Part shown: positions 1 through 8,352 of the stretch, in pieces
Numbering within the stretch: position 1 is the first letter of the stretch
Layout: each line of letters starts with the position of its first letter
Position numbers and translations under genes: made by a program
Assembly: GCA_027491035.1 (NCBI GenBank)
Contig: JAIXWZ010000084.1
Location: 1-41,587, forward strand
Direction: 5' to 3'
Source of the DNA: Comamonadaceae bacterium
GTDB taxonomy: Bacteria > Pseudomonadota > Gammaproteobacteria > Burkholderiales > Burkholderiaceae_C
DNA length: 41,587 nucleotides
The notes under the pieces: model-generated
What the model saw: the letters and a program-made list of their open reading frames with translations, nothing else
Database searches by the model: none
What the model was told of the DNA's origin: nothing

Positions 1-2
1 TG

Positions 3-899
3 ACCTTGTCGCCCAGCAAGCTGCCGGGCGACACGCAAAACATGGTCAAGATCAAGGCGCTGTCGGACATCATCGTCAGCCTGCCCAACTGGCCGGCGTC
101 GCCGGTCAAGCCCTTGGTCGTGACTGTGGTGGCGCAAGCGGCGCAGAGCCCGACTGCCGTTGCTGCCCCAGCGGCAGCCAACAGCATCTCGGCCCCCGCC
201 GCAGTTCAGCCTACTGCAGCCGCGACACCTGCAGCCGCGACACCTGCAGCCGCGACAACTCCAGCTGCAACCTCTGCAGCTGCAGCCCCTGCAGCGGTTG
301 AAGCCGCAGCGCCAGCGCCGAGCCCGGCCGCCGCTGCGGCTGCCAGCGATGGGCCAGCGGCGGCCGCGCCTGCGGCTTCGTCGGCCAGCCAGGGTGAGAC
401 CGCTGCGGCCACGGCAGCGGGCACCAGCGGTGGATCGAGCGCAACTGAGGAGACTGGCCCCGACGGGAAACCGCGGGCGGCAGCCGCTGCGCCGGGTACC
501 CCGGAGCAGACCGCAGGCGCCGCGCCGGTCTCGGCTCAGGCTGTGCCGGGTCGGGCGGCGCAGGCCACGGGCGTGAGCCTGGCGGTCGTCACGCAGGCGA
601 CGGCTCAGGTCAGCGGCTTGGTCAACGTGGTGGTGCCAGCGCCTGCCATTCGAGGCGCAGCTGCCGTCGTGGTGCCGCTGCCCACGACAGTGGTGCAGCC
701 TGCGACGCCCGCCGCGGGTGTTCGGGCCACCTTAAGCAACGACCGGCCGCTGCCGGGCTGGATCAAGTACGACGCCGCGCAAAGAGCCCTGGTGGTCGAG
801 TCGACACCGGCGACGACCTTGCCGGTGACCGTGATCTTGAATATTGGTGGACAACGCACCTCTATCGTGGTGTCGGAGTCATTGGTCCCGGGCCGCTAA
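3..899 (+). CDS. C-terminal part of a TpsA-type large exoprotein (5' end outside window)
   Basis: The frame is open to the left edge, so this is the tail of a longer protein; the first possible start inside the window, a TTG at 6, is unlikely to be real. About 230 residues are Ala/Pro/Thr/Ser-rich low complexity, with an in-frame 15-bp tandem repeat at 214-258. A compact globular tail follows, with the segments LPGWIKYDAAQR and VILNIGGQRTSIVVSES. From memory, filamentous-haemagglutinin-family proteins of betaproteobacteria have similar tails. The next gene, about 30 bases downstream, encodes a TpsB transporter, which supports an exported adhesin or haemagglutinin role at the cell surface. No contact-dependent-inhibition toxin domain or immunity gene is visible after it. 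Family assignment is fairly sure; the substrate-specific role is unknown. Confidence 0.7.
   Translation, partial: TLSPSKLPGDTQNMVKIKALSDIIVSLPNWPASPVKPLVVTVVAQAAQSPTAVAAPAAANSISAPAAVQPTAAATPAAATPAAATTPAATSAAAAPAAVEAAAPAPSPAAAAAASDGPAAAAPAASSASQGETAAATAAGTSGGSSATEETGPDGKPRAAAAAPGTPEQTAGAAPVSAQAVPGRAAQATGVSLAVVTQATAQVSGLVNVVVPAPAIRGAAAVVVPLPTTVVQPATPAAGVRATLSNDRPLPGWIKYDAAQRALVVESTPATTLPVTVILNIGGQRTSIVVSESLVPGR
214..258 (+). repeat. Three 15-bp tandem repeats in the exoprotein gene
   Basis: The unit CTGCAGCCGCGACAC is present three times in a row, the last copy differing only at its final base. It is in frame, so copy-number change would alter length but not reading frame. It lies inside the Ala/Pro/Thr-rich region of the exoprotein. 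Confidence 0.85.
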
Positions 900-926
900 C
901 GTGGCCCTTGTGTGCACTGGAGCCTC

Positions 927-2666
927 ATGCAGTCGGTTTTTAATCAGGCGTTTGTCGTGAAACGCCCTTCGAATGTTGTCGTCACGGGTACTGAGCTGGC
1001 GCTTGCCTGCGGATTGCTGCTGGCCGCTTGCGCGGCGCAGGCTCAGGTCGACGCGGGCGCCTTGCGCCAGCAAATCGAGCGCGATCAGGTGTTTCGTTTG
1101 CCCAAGCTGCAGGCACCGGTGGTGCAAACGCCTCGTGTTCAACGCGCACCGAGTGGCCCGAAGGTGTTGATTGAGCGCTTTGTTTTGCGCGGCCACTCGC
1201 TGGTTCCCGAAGATCAACTGCAGGCTGCCCTGTCACCTTTTTTGGGGCGCCCGCTGTCCTTCTCGCAGCTCGAGGATGCCGCTGCCACGGTGGGCGATCA
1301 GTTCAGGGCCTTGGGCTGGACCGTCAGGGTTTTTTTGCCGGAGCAAGATATTGTTCAAGGGGTGGCCACGATCGAGGTGGTCGAGGCCACCTTGGGTGCG
1401 GTGCGCAGCGATGGCGATGTGGCCAAGCCGAGCTCCTTGGCGGCGCTGAGAAAAGTCATCGAGGCCAGCCAGCCGGCCGGTGATTTTCTCAACTCCCATC
1501 GGATCGATCGGGGGTTGTTGATCGCCAACGATATTTCAGGTGTGACCGTCGCTGGAAGCCTGGTCGAGGGACAAGAGCAGGCCCAGACCGATCTGTTGCT
1601 CAAAACCTTGGCCAAGCCGCCCTTTGAGGTCAATCTCAGCCAAGACAACACCGGCTCCTATGCGACCGGCTCGAGCCGTGTTGCTGCATTGATCAATTTC
1701 AACCGCTTCCTGCTTCCAGGCGGAGTGCTCAGCACGCAGATGGCCTACACGGAAGGCAGCAAGTACGGCCGTCTGGGGGTCAACGTGCCCGTGGGGTCGC
1801 ACGGCTTGCGAGCCACCGCATCAGCGTCTCATCTTGACTACCAGGTGGTCAATCTGCCGGTCGAGGTACAGGGCCGCGGCAGCTCTCAGACTTATGGCCT
1901 GGAGCTGACCTATCCACTGGTGCGCGAGCGCAATCGCAACGTCTATGTCAATCTGGCTTGGGATGAGAAGGTCTTCATCAACTACGACCCGCTGGGGCTG
2001 CTGTCGTCCGACTATTTCAGCCGCTCGTGGTCGCTGAGTTTGCAGGGCAACCGTGAGACCGAGTGGCTGGGCCTGTCCGGGGCCTTCACGGCCAGCCTGG
2101 CGGCGTCGTCGGGCGTGCTCGATCTGCGGGGATCGCCCAACGAGGACACCTTGGCCAAAGACGCCAATCCGGGCGGCGACTTCCACAAGTTGCGCTGGAC
2201 TTTGAGCCAGGAGCAGTCACTTCATCCCAAGCTGTCGGTTTACGCGTCGGTGTCGGGGCAGTGGGCCAGCAAGAATCTGGACTCGTCAGAAAAGTTCAGC
2301 CTCGGTGGATCGAGCGGGGTGCGGGCCTACGGCAGCGGCGAGGCCTCCGGTGCGCGCGCCCACATGGCCAACCTGGAGCTGCGCTGGCGCGTCCAGCCCA
2401 CGCTGACCTTCCTGGGCTTTTATGACACAGGCAAGGTGCGGGGCAATGTCCGCAACGACTACCGAGGTGCACCCGAATTGAACCGCTACGGGCTCAAAGG
2501 ACGCGGAGTGGGGGTCAACTGGCTCGCCTTTGACGTCTTCAACGTCCGCGCTGTGTGGGCGCGGCGCAAGGGTGAGAATCCCAACCCCAATGATGTCACG
2601 GGCAAAGACCAAGACGGCTCCCTGGTGCGCAACCGCTTTTGGTTGACCATCGCCGCTGCGTTCTGA
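927..2666 (+). CDS. TpsB outer-membrane transporter (ShlB/FhaC/HecB family)
   Basis: Two-partner secretion pore of about 580 residues, the usual family size. It would export the exoprotein encoded immediately upstream. The N-terminus has a signal peptide ending near AAQAQ. A POTRA domain follows (IERFVLRGHSLVPEDQL to VATIEVVEATLG), then a C-terminal beta-barrel that carries the VRAYGSGEASG segment, matching the conserved VRGY region of TpsB proteins, and ends in a terminal aromatic (AAAF). Three starts are possible: GTG 912, ATG 927 (GGAG just upstream) and GTG 957, which would give the shortest signal peptide. I chose 927. It ends 11 bases from the convergent sensor kinase gene. Gene order is exoprotein then transporter. 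Confidence 0.9.
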   Translation: MQSVFNQAFVVKRPSNVVVTGTELALACGLLLAACAAQAQVDAGALRQQIERDQVFRLPKLQAPVVQTPRVQRAPSGPKVLIERFVLRGHSLVPEDQLQAALSPFLGRPLSFSQLEDAAATVGDQFRALGWTVRVFLPEQDIVQGVATIEVVEATLGAVRSDGDVAKPSSLAALRKVIEASQPAGDFLNSHRIDRGLLIANDISGVTVAGSLVEGQEQAQTDLLLKTLAKPPFEVNLSQDNTGSYATGSSRVAALINFNRFLLPGGVLSTQMAYTEGSKYGRLGVNVPVGSHGLRATASASHLDYQVVNLPVEVQGRGSSQTYGLELTYPLVRERNRNVYVNLAWDEKVFINYDPLGLLSSDYFSRSWSLSLQGNRETEWLGLSGAFTASLAASSGVLDLRGSPNEDTLAKDANPGGDFHKLRWTLSQEQSLHPKLSVYASVSGQWASKNLDSSEKFSLGGSSGVRAYGSGEASGARAHMANLELRWRVQPTLTFLGFYDTGKVRGNVRNDYRGAPELNRYGLKGRGVGVNWLAFDVFNVRAVWARRKGENPNPNDVTGKDQDGSLVRNRFWLTIAAAF

Positions 2667-2677
2667 ACCTGCGCGGA

Positions 2678-4072
2678 TCAGGCGAGCGTTGGATTGAGAG
2701 GGGCCGTGAGGCTGACTTTAAAAGTGTGTTCGGCGGTGCGTTCAACGCTCAGCTGGCCTTGGTGGACCTTGGCGATTTCGAGTGACAGGCTCAGGCCCAG
2801 CCCCTGGCCGTCGATGGTGCGGTTGTGTGATGCCGCGCCTCGGTAAAACCGCTCGAAGGCCCGATTGATCATTTCGTCGGTCAATTCGCGGGTGGGGTTT
2901 TCAACGGTGAGTCTGAGCGCGTTTGACTCCCGGGTCAGGACGACTTTGACCCAACCGCCGGGCAGGTTGTAATTGACGGCGTTGGTGTAGAGGTTCTGCA
3001 GCAGCTGACCCACCAGCTGGCGGTCGCAATGCCAGACGATGTTGGGCTCGATCTGGCCGCTGAACGTGACGTTGGATTGAAAGCCATGGCTTTCGCCGAT
3101 CATCTGGGTGATGGCCTGGCTGAAATTGAGCGCCTGCATATTGACCTTGATGCTGTTGGCATCGGCGCGAGACAGCAGCAGCAGACGCTCGACGATATCG
3201 ATCAACCGTTCGATCTCGTCGCTGATCACGCGCACCTGGACCTGCGCGTCCGAACCCACGGGCAGCTGCCGGATCAATTGCTCGGCGTGGCCTCGCAAAA
3301 TGGTCAGTGGCGTGCGCAGTTCGTGTGACACGTCCCCGGCGAACCGGCGTGCCTTGACAAAGCTCTCGTTGAGCCGCGTGCGCAGATCCTGGTAAATAGC
3401 CACAAAGCTCTGAAACTCGCGAAATTCAGCGTCGGCGACCCGCACATGCGTCAGATTCTCCAGGGTCAGATCCGACATGGATTTTTCGAGTTGCCGTATT
3501 GGGCGCAGCGCGACATGCGCCATGTACCACGTCACGAGCAGCAACATCGTCAAAATCACGGGCAACACGTACACAAGATTGCGGTCTCGCAGCGACCAGA
3601 TCTGGGCCTGAAACTGCGAGACATTCGATTTGGCCAGCAAGATCATCGGGCCCTGAGCTTGCCCGGCTTGACGAACCGCCACCCAATCGTCGTTCTCAAT
3701 GGGACGCTGCGCCACTTCAATGGAGGTGGCCAGCCCGGATTTTTCTCGGCTCCAGCTGGCGGTGTTCTCGCGCATGACCCGGCAGGCCGCCTCTTGGATT
3801 TGGCCCTCAATGAGGGCGGGGCACAGCACGTGGTGATCGGCCAGCCAGGCGGTCAGATTGCCCTGATCCAGGCGGGCATTGCACAGCAGGTATTCGGACG
3901 GATCAGAAAAATGCTGGCTGCAGCGCTGCAGGGCCTGGCCCATTTGAAGGTGAACGCGATCGGTCAGCTGGGTCGACAGAAGGTACTGCGCAATTTGGCG
4001 GTTGGCCAAAATGACGATGCCGCACGCCAGGAAGATCTGTATGAACAGGCGCAGTTTGAATGACTTACGCAT
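2678..4072 (-). CDS. Two-component sensor histidine kinase
   Basis: Inner-membrane sensor of 464 residues. TM1 is about residues 9-30, a periplasmic sensor region with several cysteines spans about 31-165, and TM2 is about 167-188. HAMP linker, HisKA domain with H-box FAGDVSHELRTPL (phospho-acceptor H250) and HATPase domain follow, with N-box NLYTNAVNY near 360-369 and G-box GQGLGL near 422-427. The usual DxGxG segment reads ENPTRE, as in CusS-like kinases. The start ATG overlaps the end of the response-regulator gene by 8 bases, so the two are translationally coupled. The signal is unknown. The pair lies next to the two-partner-secretion genes and might control them, but nothing in the sequence proves it. 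Confidence 0.92.
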   Translation of the reverse strand: MRKSFKLRLFIQIFLACGIVILANRQIAQYLLSTQLTDRVHLQMGQALQRCSQHFSDPSEYLLCNARLDQGNLTAWLADHHVLCPALIEGQIQEAACRVMRENTASWSREKSGLATSIEVAQRPIENDDWVAVRQAGQAQGPMILLAKSNVSQFQAQIWSLRDRNLVYVLPVILTMLLLVTWYMAHVALRPIRQLEKSMSDLTLENLTHVRVADAEFREFQSFVAIYQDLRTRLNESFVKARRFAGDVSHELRTPLTILRGHAEQLIRQLPVGSDAQVQVRVISDEIERLIDIVERLLLLSRADANSIKVNMQALNFSQAITQMIGESHGFQSNVTFSGQIEPNIVWHCDRQLVGQLLQNLYTNAVNYNLPGGWVKVVLTRESNALRLTVENPTRELTDEMINRAFERFYRGAASHNRTIDGQGLGLSLSLEIAKVHQGQLSVERTAEHTFKVSLTAPLNPTLA

Positions 4073-4754
4073 CGCTGCCTTGCAGTTTCATGCGGTAGCC
4101 CACCCCCCGAACCGATTCAATGGTCACGCCGTGCAGTTCGGTGCCCGCCTCCATCTTGCGCTTGACGCGCTGCACGCACACGTCGACCACATTGGTTTGC
4201 GGATCAAAGCCGATGTCCCAGACCTGCCGCAAAATTTGCTGCCGTGAAAAGATGTTATCGGGCGAGCGCATGAGCAATTCAAGCAGGCGGTATTCGCGCG
4301 TGCTCAGCGCTGCCGATCCATCGTCCCACGACACTTCGCGCTTGACGCGGTCGAGCTTGAGGCCGCCCACTTGTAAATTCGATGCTGTGGTGCCGTCCCG
4401 GCGGGCGACCAGCACCTGGGCGCGTGCAATCAACTCTTCGACGAAAAAAGGTTTGGGCACGTAGTCGTCGGCGCCGACTTCAAAGCCCCTGAGCCGATCT
4501 TCGAGCTCGACTTTGGCACTGAGGATGACCACCGGGGTCGAGGAGCCGCTTTGGCGCAGGGTCTGCAACACCTCGATACCGTCTTTGACGGGCAGCATCA
4601 GATCCAGAATGACCACGTCATAGTGCTCACCACTGATGCGCTGCAGGCCCTGCTCGCCATCGGGGGCATGGGTGACCTGATGACCGGCCGCACCAAAGCC
4701 CTTGGTGACGAAGTCAGCAATGCGCTGTTCGTCTTCGACCAGGAGAACCTTCAT
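4065..4754 (-). CDS. OmpR/PhoB-family response regulator
   Basis: DNA-binding regulator of 229 residues. The receiver domain begins MKVLLVEDE, with phospho-acceptor D51 in VILDLMLP, a serine switch residue in VILSAK and the conserved lysine in PKPF. The C-terminal winged helix ends VTIESVRGVGYRMK. It is the first gene of the two-gene system with the sensor kinase. The open frame continues upstream to 4997, but those extra residues are not receiver-like and would run into the DUF3830 gene; the ATG at 4754 starts the canonical domain and has GGAG 13 bases upstream. It resembles CusR/CopR-type regulators, but no metal-resistance gene is nearby, so I do not assign metal sensing. Confidence 0.92.
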   Translation of the reverse strand: MKVLLVEDEQRIADFVTKGFGAAGHQVTHAPDGEQGLQRISGEHYDVVILDLMLPVKDGIEVLQTLRQSGSSTPVVILSAKVELEDRLRGFEVGADDYVPKPFFVEELIARAQVLVARRDGTTASNLQVGGLKLDRVKREVSWDDGSAALSTREYRLLELLMRSPDNIFSRQQILRQVWDIGFDPQTNVVDVCVQRVKRKMEAGTELHGVTIESVRGVGYRMKLQGSDA

Positions 4755-4858
4755 CTCCAACCCTACTCCAGCGGGACGGCGGCCCCGGTTACCGTTGCCG
4801 CAGTTTACGGGTATTGCGGCTCGAGCAGGCGGTGTCGGCTCGGGGGCAAGGCCCGATT

Positions 4859-5275
4859 TCAGACCATCGAGAAAACCACCTCCTGCGCTCCTTCCCAAAG
4901 CACTTTGCGGCCGATTTCGGGCAGGTGTTCCCGGCCTTCGACCACCGTCAGAAAGTGGTTGCCGGCGAGCTGGCCGAGCTTGCTCGAGAAGCTGCACGGC
5001 CCGTAGGCCATGATGATCTCGGTCTCGCTGTAGCCGCCGGGGTAGAACAAGATGTCACCGATTGAAGGGTGGCTGGTGTGGTTCTCAAAGCCTACCCCCA
5101 GCGACCCGTCGCCCAGGGGCACCCATACGCCTTCACCGCTCCAGCGCACGTGGATGAATTTTTGCTTGTAGGGCAGCAGCTTGAGGAAGGCGGCCACAGT
5201 TTGGGGCGCCTGGGGGTGGGCGCGGGCCATCAGGCGATGGCCGGCCACGTCGATGGCAATGTGAGGGGTGGTCAT
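4859..5275 (-). CDS. DUF3830 family protein
   Basis: Small soluble protein of 138 residues with no signal peptide or membrane segment. The segments WVPLGDGSLGVGFENHTSHPSIG and GDILFYPGGYSETEI match DUF3830 proteins, which are thought to have a cyclophilin-like beta-barrel fold; their biochemical function is not established. It is the last gene of the nine-gene operon, 23 bases after the ABC permease. The ATG at 5275 gives the family's usual length, and the longer upstream frame overlaps the permease gene and is not used. Its place at the end of a transport and amide-hydrolysis operon suggests a role in ligand handling or in a late hydrolytic or isomerisation step. That role is inference only. 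Confidence 0.8.
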   Translation of the reverse strand: MTTPHIAIDVAGHRLMARAHPQAPQTVAAFLKLLPYKQKFIHVRWSGEGVWVPLGDGSLGVGFENHTSHPSIGDILFYPGGYSETEIIMAYGPCSFSSKLGQLAGNHFLTVVEGREHLPEIGRKVLWEGAQEVVFSMV

Positions 5276-5298
5276 GAGATGTGGGGGCTTTGGGGGGA

Positions 5299-6081
5299 TC
5301 AGGCCATGGCCATTTCGGATTTGCGCTGGCTCCAGCCGGTCATGCGCCGCTCGATGAAGGACGAGATGGCATACAGCGAGATGCCCAGCCCCGCTAGGAT
5401 GAACAGGCCGGCAAAGACCATGGGCACGTCGAAGTTGCCGCTGGCGATCATCATGACGTTGCCAATGCCGCGGTTGGCGGCCACCGTCTCGGACAGCACG
5501 GTACCCACAAAGGCCAGGGTGATCGCGATCTTGAGTGAGGCGAACAGGTATGGCAGTGAACGCGGCAAGCCCACGTTCCACAGCAGGTCGCGCTTGCTTG
5601 CACCCAGCACTTTGAGCACGTCTTCGAGTTCGGGCTCGGTCGAGGCCAGACCGGTGGCCACATTGACCACCACGGGGAAGATGCTGATGACTGCCGAGGT
5701 CAGGATGGCCGGGACGGTGCCGGCGCCGAACCACACCACAAAGATGGGCACGACGGCGACCTTCGGGATGCTCGAAAAACCCACCAGCAGCGGGTAGGCC
5801 ACGTTGTAGGCTAGCTTGGAGGAGCCGATCAGCATGCCCAGCACGATGCCCACGGCCACGCCGATGCCAAAGCCGACGACGGTGGTGTAGAGCGTTTGCG
5901 CGGTGTGCGGCCACAGCAGCGGCATCTTGGTGATCAGCACCGTGGCAATTTGACTGGGCTTGGGCAAGATGAGGCTGGAGACGGCAAACGCCGTACAGAC
6001 CACCTCCCAGATCAGAAAGAAGCTCACCAGCGCCAAAAGCGTGAGCAGGTTTTGTTGTGTCGATGCGGACAGCTTGCTCAT
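5299..6081 (-). CDS. ABC transporter permease (SsuC/TauC type)
   Basis: Integral membrane subunit of 260 residues with about six hydrophobic segments, starting after a short polar N-terminus. The cytoplasmic coupling loop is visible around LEDVLKVLGASKRDLLWNVGLPRSLPYLFASLKI, which has the EAA-loop pattern. The family moves taurine, sulfonates, nitrate, pyrimidine precursors and related small molecules together with NMT1/THI5-like binding proteins. Its start overlaps the ATPase gene stop by 4 bases. It is the only permease in the operon, so it must serve both binding proteins encoded further upstream, probably as a homodimer. Confidence 0.93.
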   Translation of the reverse strand: MSKLSASTQQNLLTLLALVSFFLIWEVVCTAFAVSSLILPKPSQIATVLITKMPLLWPHTAQTLYTTVVGFGIGVAVGIVLGMLIGSSKLAYNVAYPLLVGFSSIPKVAVVPIFVVWFGAGTVPAILTSAVISIFPVVVNVATGLASTEPELEDVLKVLGASKRDLLWNVGLPRSLPYLFASLKIAITLAFVGTVLSETVAANRGIGNVMMIASGNFDVPMVFAGLFILAGLGISLYAISSFIERRMTGWSQRKSEMAMA

Positions 6082-6899
6082 GCGGTGACTCCTTCGGACC
6101 GTGCGTGGGCGATGCGTAGCCTCAATTGCTGGACCAGTTCGCTAAATTGGGGCGCGTAGCTCATCTCGACGGTGCGCGGCCGTGCAAAAGGCACGGGGCA
6201 GTCTTCAATGATGCGCCCGGGCCGCGAAGACATGACGCAGATGCGCGTGGCCAGGTAGGCCGACTCGCGCAGGTCGTGCGTGACCAGCAGCACGGTAGGG
6301 CGGGTCTTGATCCACAGCTCTTGCATGATGGCCCACAGCTCTTCCCGGGTGAACTGATCGAGCGCGCCAAAGGGCTCGTCAAGCAGCAGCAGCTGGGGCT
6401 CATGGATGAGGGCGCGGCACAAGGATGCACGCTGCAGCATGCCGCCCGAGAGCTGCCAGGGGCGCTTGTCGGCAAATCCCTTGAGCCCGACCTGGGCCAG
6501 CAGAGCGTCGGCGCGCTCGGCAAACTCACCATTTCTCTTGCGCGCGTAGTCCTGCCGAAAGGGCTCGACGATCTTGAGCGGGATCATGACGTTCTCGCGG
6601 ATGCTCAGCCAGGGCAGCATGGTCGGGTTCTGGAAGGCCAGACCCAGCCGTATGCCAGAGGCAAATGCATCGCGCTGGCCGGCTGCGCCAACCTCGCGTC
6701 CGCCCACCACCACCGCGCCGGCGCTCGGCCTCAAGAGTCCTGCCACCAGCTTGAGGATGGTGGACTTGCCGCAGCCGCTGGGCCCGACCAAGGCCACAAA
6801 GTCGCCCTTCGCAATGCTCAGGTCGGTGCTCTCTAGCGCCACCGTGCCGTTGGCGTATTGCAGGCTCACGCCTGAGAGTTCAATCAGCGGCGTGCTCAT
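6078..6899 (-). CDS. ABC transporter ATP-binding protein (SsuB/TauB type)
   Basis: Cytoplasmic ATPase of 273 residues. Walker A is GPSGCGKST (39-47), a Q-loop lies in GLAFQNPTMLPW, the signature reads LSGGMLQRASLCRAL, Walker B is LLLLDEPFGALD and the switch histidine is in LLVTHDLRE. It energises the adjacent permease. Four-base overlaps on both sides (with the hydrolase gene upstream and the permease gene downstream) show tight translational coupling within the operon. The substrate cannot be read from the ATPase itself. Confidence 0.94.
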   Translation of the reverse strand: MSTPLIELSGVSLQYANGTVALESTDLSIAKGDFVALVGPSGCGKSTILKLVAGLLRPSAGAVVVGGREVGAAGQRDAFASGIRLGLAFQNPTMLPWLSIRENVMIPLKIVEPFRQDYARKRNGEFAERADALLAQVGLKGFADKRPWQLSGGMLQRASLCRALIHEPQLLLLDEPFGALDQFTREELWAIMQELWIKTRPTVLLVTHDLRESAYLATRICVMSSRPGRIIEDCPVPFARPRTVEMSYAPQFSELVQQLRLRIAHARSEGVTA

Positions 6900-8341
6900 G
6901 ACTGGCTCTCGTGGGCGCTGGCCTTGACGATGGCCCCGCTGTAGTGCTCGGTATTGCGCGGCTTGGGGGTGGGCATCTTCTGGATGGGCTTGATGTTGCG
7001 TCCCCAGCCGGCGGCGTCAGTCACTAAATGGCCGTCGCGCATCACGAAGCGGCCGCGCAGCAGGGTGTGGATGGGGTAGCCCTGCACGCTGCGGCCATGC
7101 CAGGGCGAGATCTTGCTGATGCTTTGCAGCCGGCCTTGCGACAAGGTGCCGGCGCGGGCCATGTCCACAAAGGCGATATCGGCATGGGCGCCCACGGCAA
7201 TCACCCCTTTGGTGCCGTACAGGCCCCAGGCCTTGGCCGGATTGACCGAGCTCCACTTGACGTAATCCATCAGGCTGGCGCGGCCCTTGTTGATTTCGGT
7301 CAGCATCAAGGGCATTTGGGTCTCGACGCCCGGGAAGCCGCAGTCGCACTCCCAGATGTTGGCCCGGGTCTTTTCTTCGGGCGTGTGGGGCGCATGGTCG
7401 GTGGCAATCATGTCGAGCACGCCTTCGACCAGCGCATCCCACAGCGGCTGGTTGTGCCGCGGCTCGCGGATCGGCGGGTTGACTCGCATCACGCCGGCGA
7501 GCTTGCGCATGTGCTCGGTGTTGAGCAGCATGTACTGGGGGCAGGTTTCAGCGGTGACATCGACCCCACGGGCCTTGGCCTGGCGCAGCAAAAACAGCGA
7601 GTCGGCCGCGCTGTGGTGGGCAATGTGTACCCGAGCGCCGGTCCATTCGGCCAGGGTCAGCACCCGACCGATGGCTTCGATTTCTGCCACTGCTGGCCGC
7701 GCGTCAAGGTGGGCCAGCGGATCGATTCGGCCGGCGGCCTGCAACTGCCCCTGCCGGCGCGCCATGATGGAAGAGTTTTCTGCATGGACCACGGTGCGTA
7801 TGCCCAGCGGCGCCAGGATCTCAAAGCCTTCGAGCAGGGCGCCGTCGGTGGGCGCGGGCAGGTTGCCGAAGGTGTTGCCGACAAAGGCCTTGAAGCTGCT
7901 CACGCCGCCTTCGAGCAGTTGCTCGAGGTTGGCGATGGTGTCGTCGCCGAGCAGGCCATGAATGCCGTAGTCCACATAGGACGACTCCGCCGCCTTGAGC
8001 TTGAGCGCCAGCGCCTCGAGCGTGCCGGTGGGCGGGTTGGTGTTGGGCATCTCGAAGACGGTGGTGACACCGCCGCAGGCTGCGGCAGCTGAGCCGGTCT
8101 TCCAGGTCTCCTTGTGTGGGTAACCCGGGTCGCGAAAGTGCACATGGCTGTCGATGGCGCCAGGCAGGAGGAAAAGCCCGTCGGCGCGCATCTCCTGGCG
8201 TGCTGGCGGCATGCAGTCGTCGTGGCCGACGGCCACGATGCGCTCACCGGCAATGGCGACGCTGGCCGGGATGATCTGCTCGGGCGAGACCACTTGGGCG
8301 CCGCGGATGACCAGATCGACTTCTTTGGGGGCGTATGACAT
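6896..8341 (-). CDS. Dihydroorotase/allantoinase-type cyclic amidohydrolase
   Basis: Metal-dependent hydrolase of 481 residues that should open the ring of a cyclic amide, ureide or imide. The metal site shows HVH (H66, H68) in DSHVHFRDPG, a lysine suited to carboxylation (K151) in SSFKAFVGN, later histidines in VVHAENSS and HIAHHSA, and the catalytic aspartate in IATDHAPH. The N-terminal core resembles class I dihydroorotase (EMPNTNPPT), while ETCPQYMLLN resembles allantoinase and dihydropyrimidinase. I therefore do not choose one substrate. It is unlikely to be the housekeeping pyrC because it sits in an operon with a dedicated ABC importer and other C-N hydrolases. The start is the ATG at 8341, 11 bases after the SDR stop; a longer upstream frame runs through the SDR gene. 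Confidence 0.88.
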   Translation of the reverse strand: MSYAPKEVDLVIRGAQVVSPEQIIPASVAIAGERIVAVGHDDCMPPARQEMRADGLFLLPGAIDSHVHFRDPGYPHKETWKTGSAAAACGGVTTVFEMPNTNPPTGTLEALALKLKAAESSYVDYGIHGLLGDDTIANLEQLLEGGVSSFKAFVGNTFGNLPAPTDGALLEGFEILAPLGIRTVVHAENSSIMARRQGQLQAAGRIDPLAHLDARPAVAEIEAIGRVLTLAEWTGARVHIAHHSAADSLFLLRQAKARGVDVTAETCPQYMLLNTEHMRKLAGVMRVNPPIREPRHNQPLWDALVEGVLDMIATDHAPHTPEEKTRANIWECDCGFPGVETQMPLMLTEINKGRASLMDYVKWSSVNPAKAWGLYGTKGVIAVGAHADIAFVDMARAGTLSQGRLQSISKISPWHGRSVQGYPIHTLLRGRFVMRDGHLVTDAAGWGRNIKPIQKMPTPKPRNTEHYSGAIVKASAHESQS

Positions 8342-8352
8342 GGATCGTTCTT

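Noticed and set aside
214..258. Short repeats considered as a CRISPR array
   Set aside because: The units are directly adjacent, in frame and encode a low-complexity peptide; there are no spacers or cas genes. The same holds for the repeat at 40032-40102.
5299..6899. Taurine or alkanesulfonate import (tau/ssu) by permease and ATPase similarity
   Set aside because: No sulfonate monooxygenase or dioxygenase is present. The co-transcribed genes are amide hydrolases, so the substrate is more likely a nitrogen compound.
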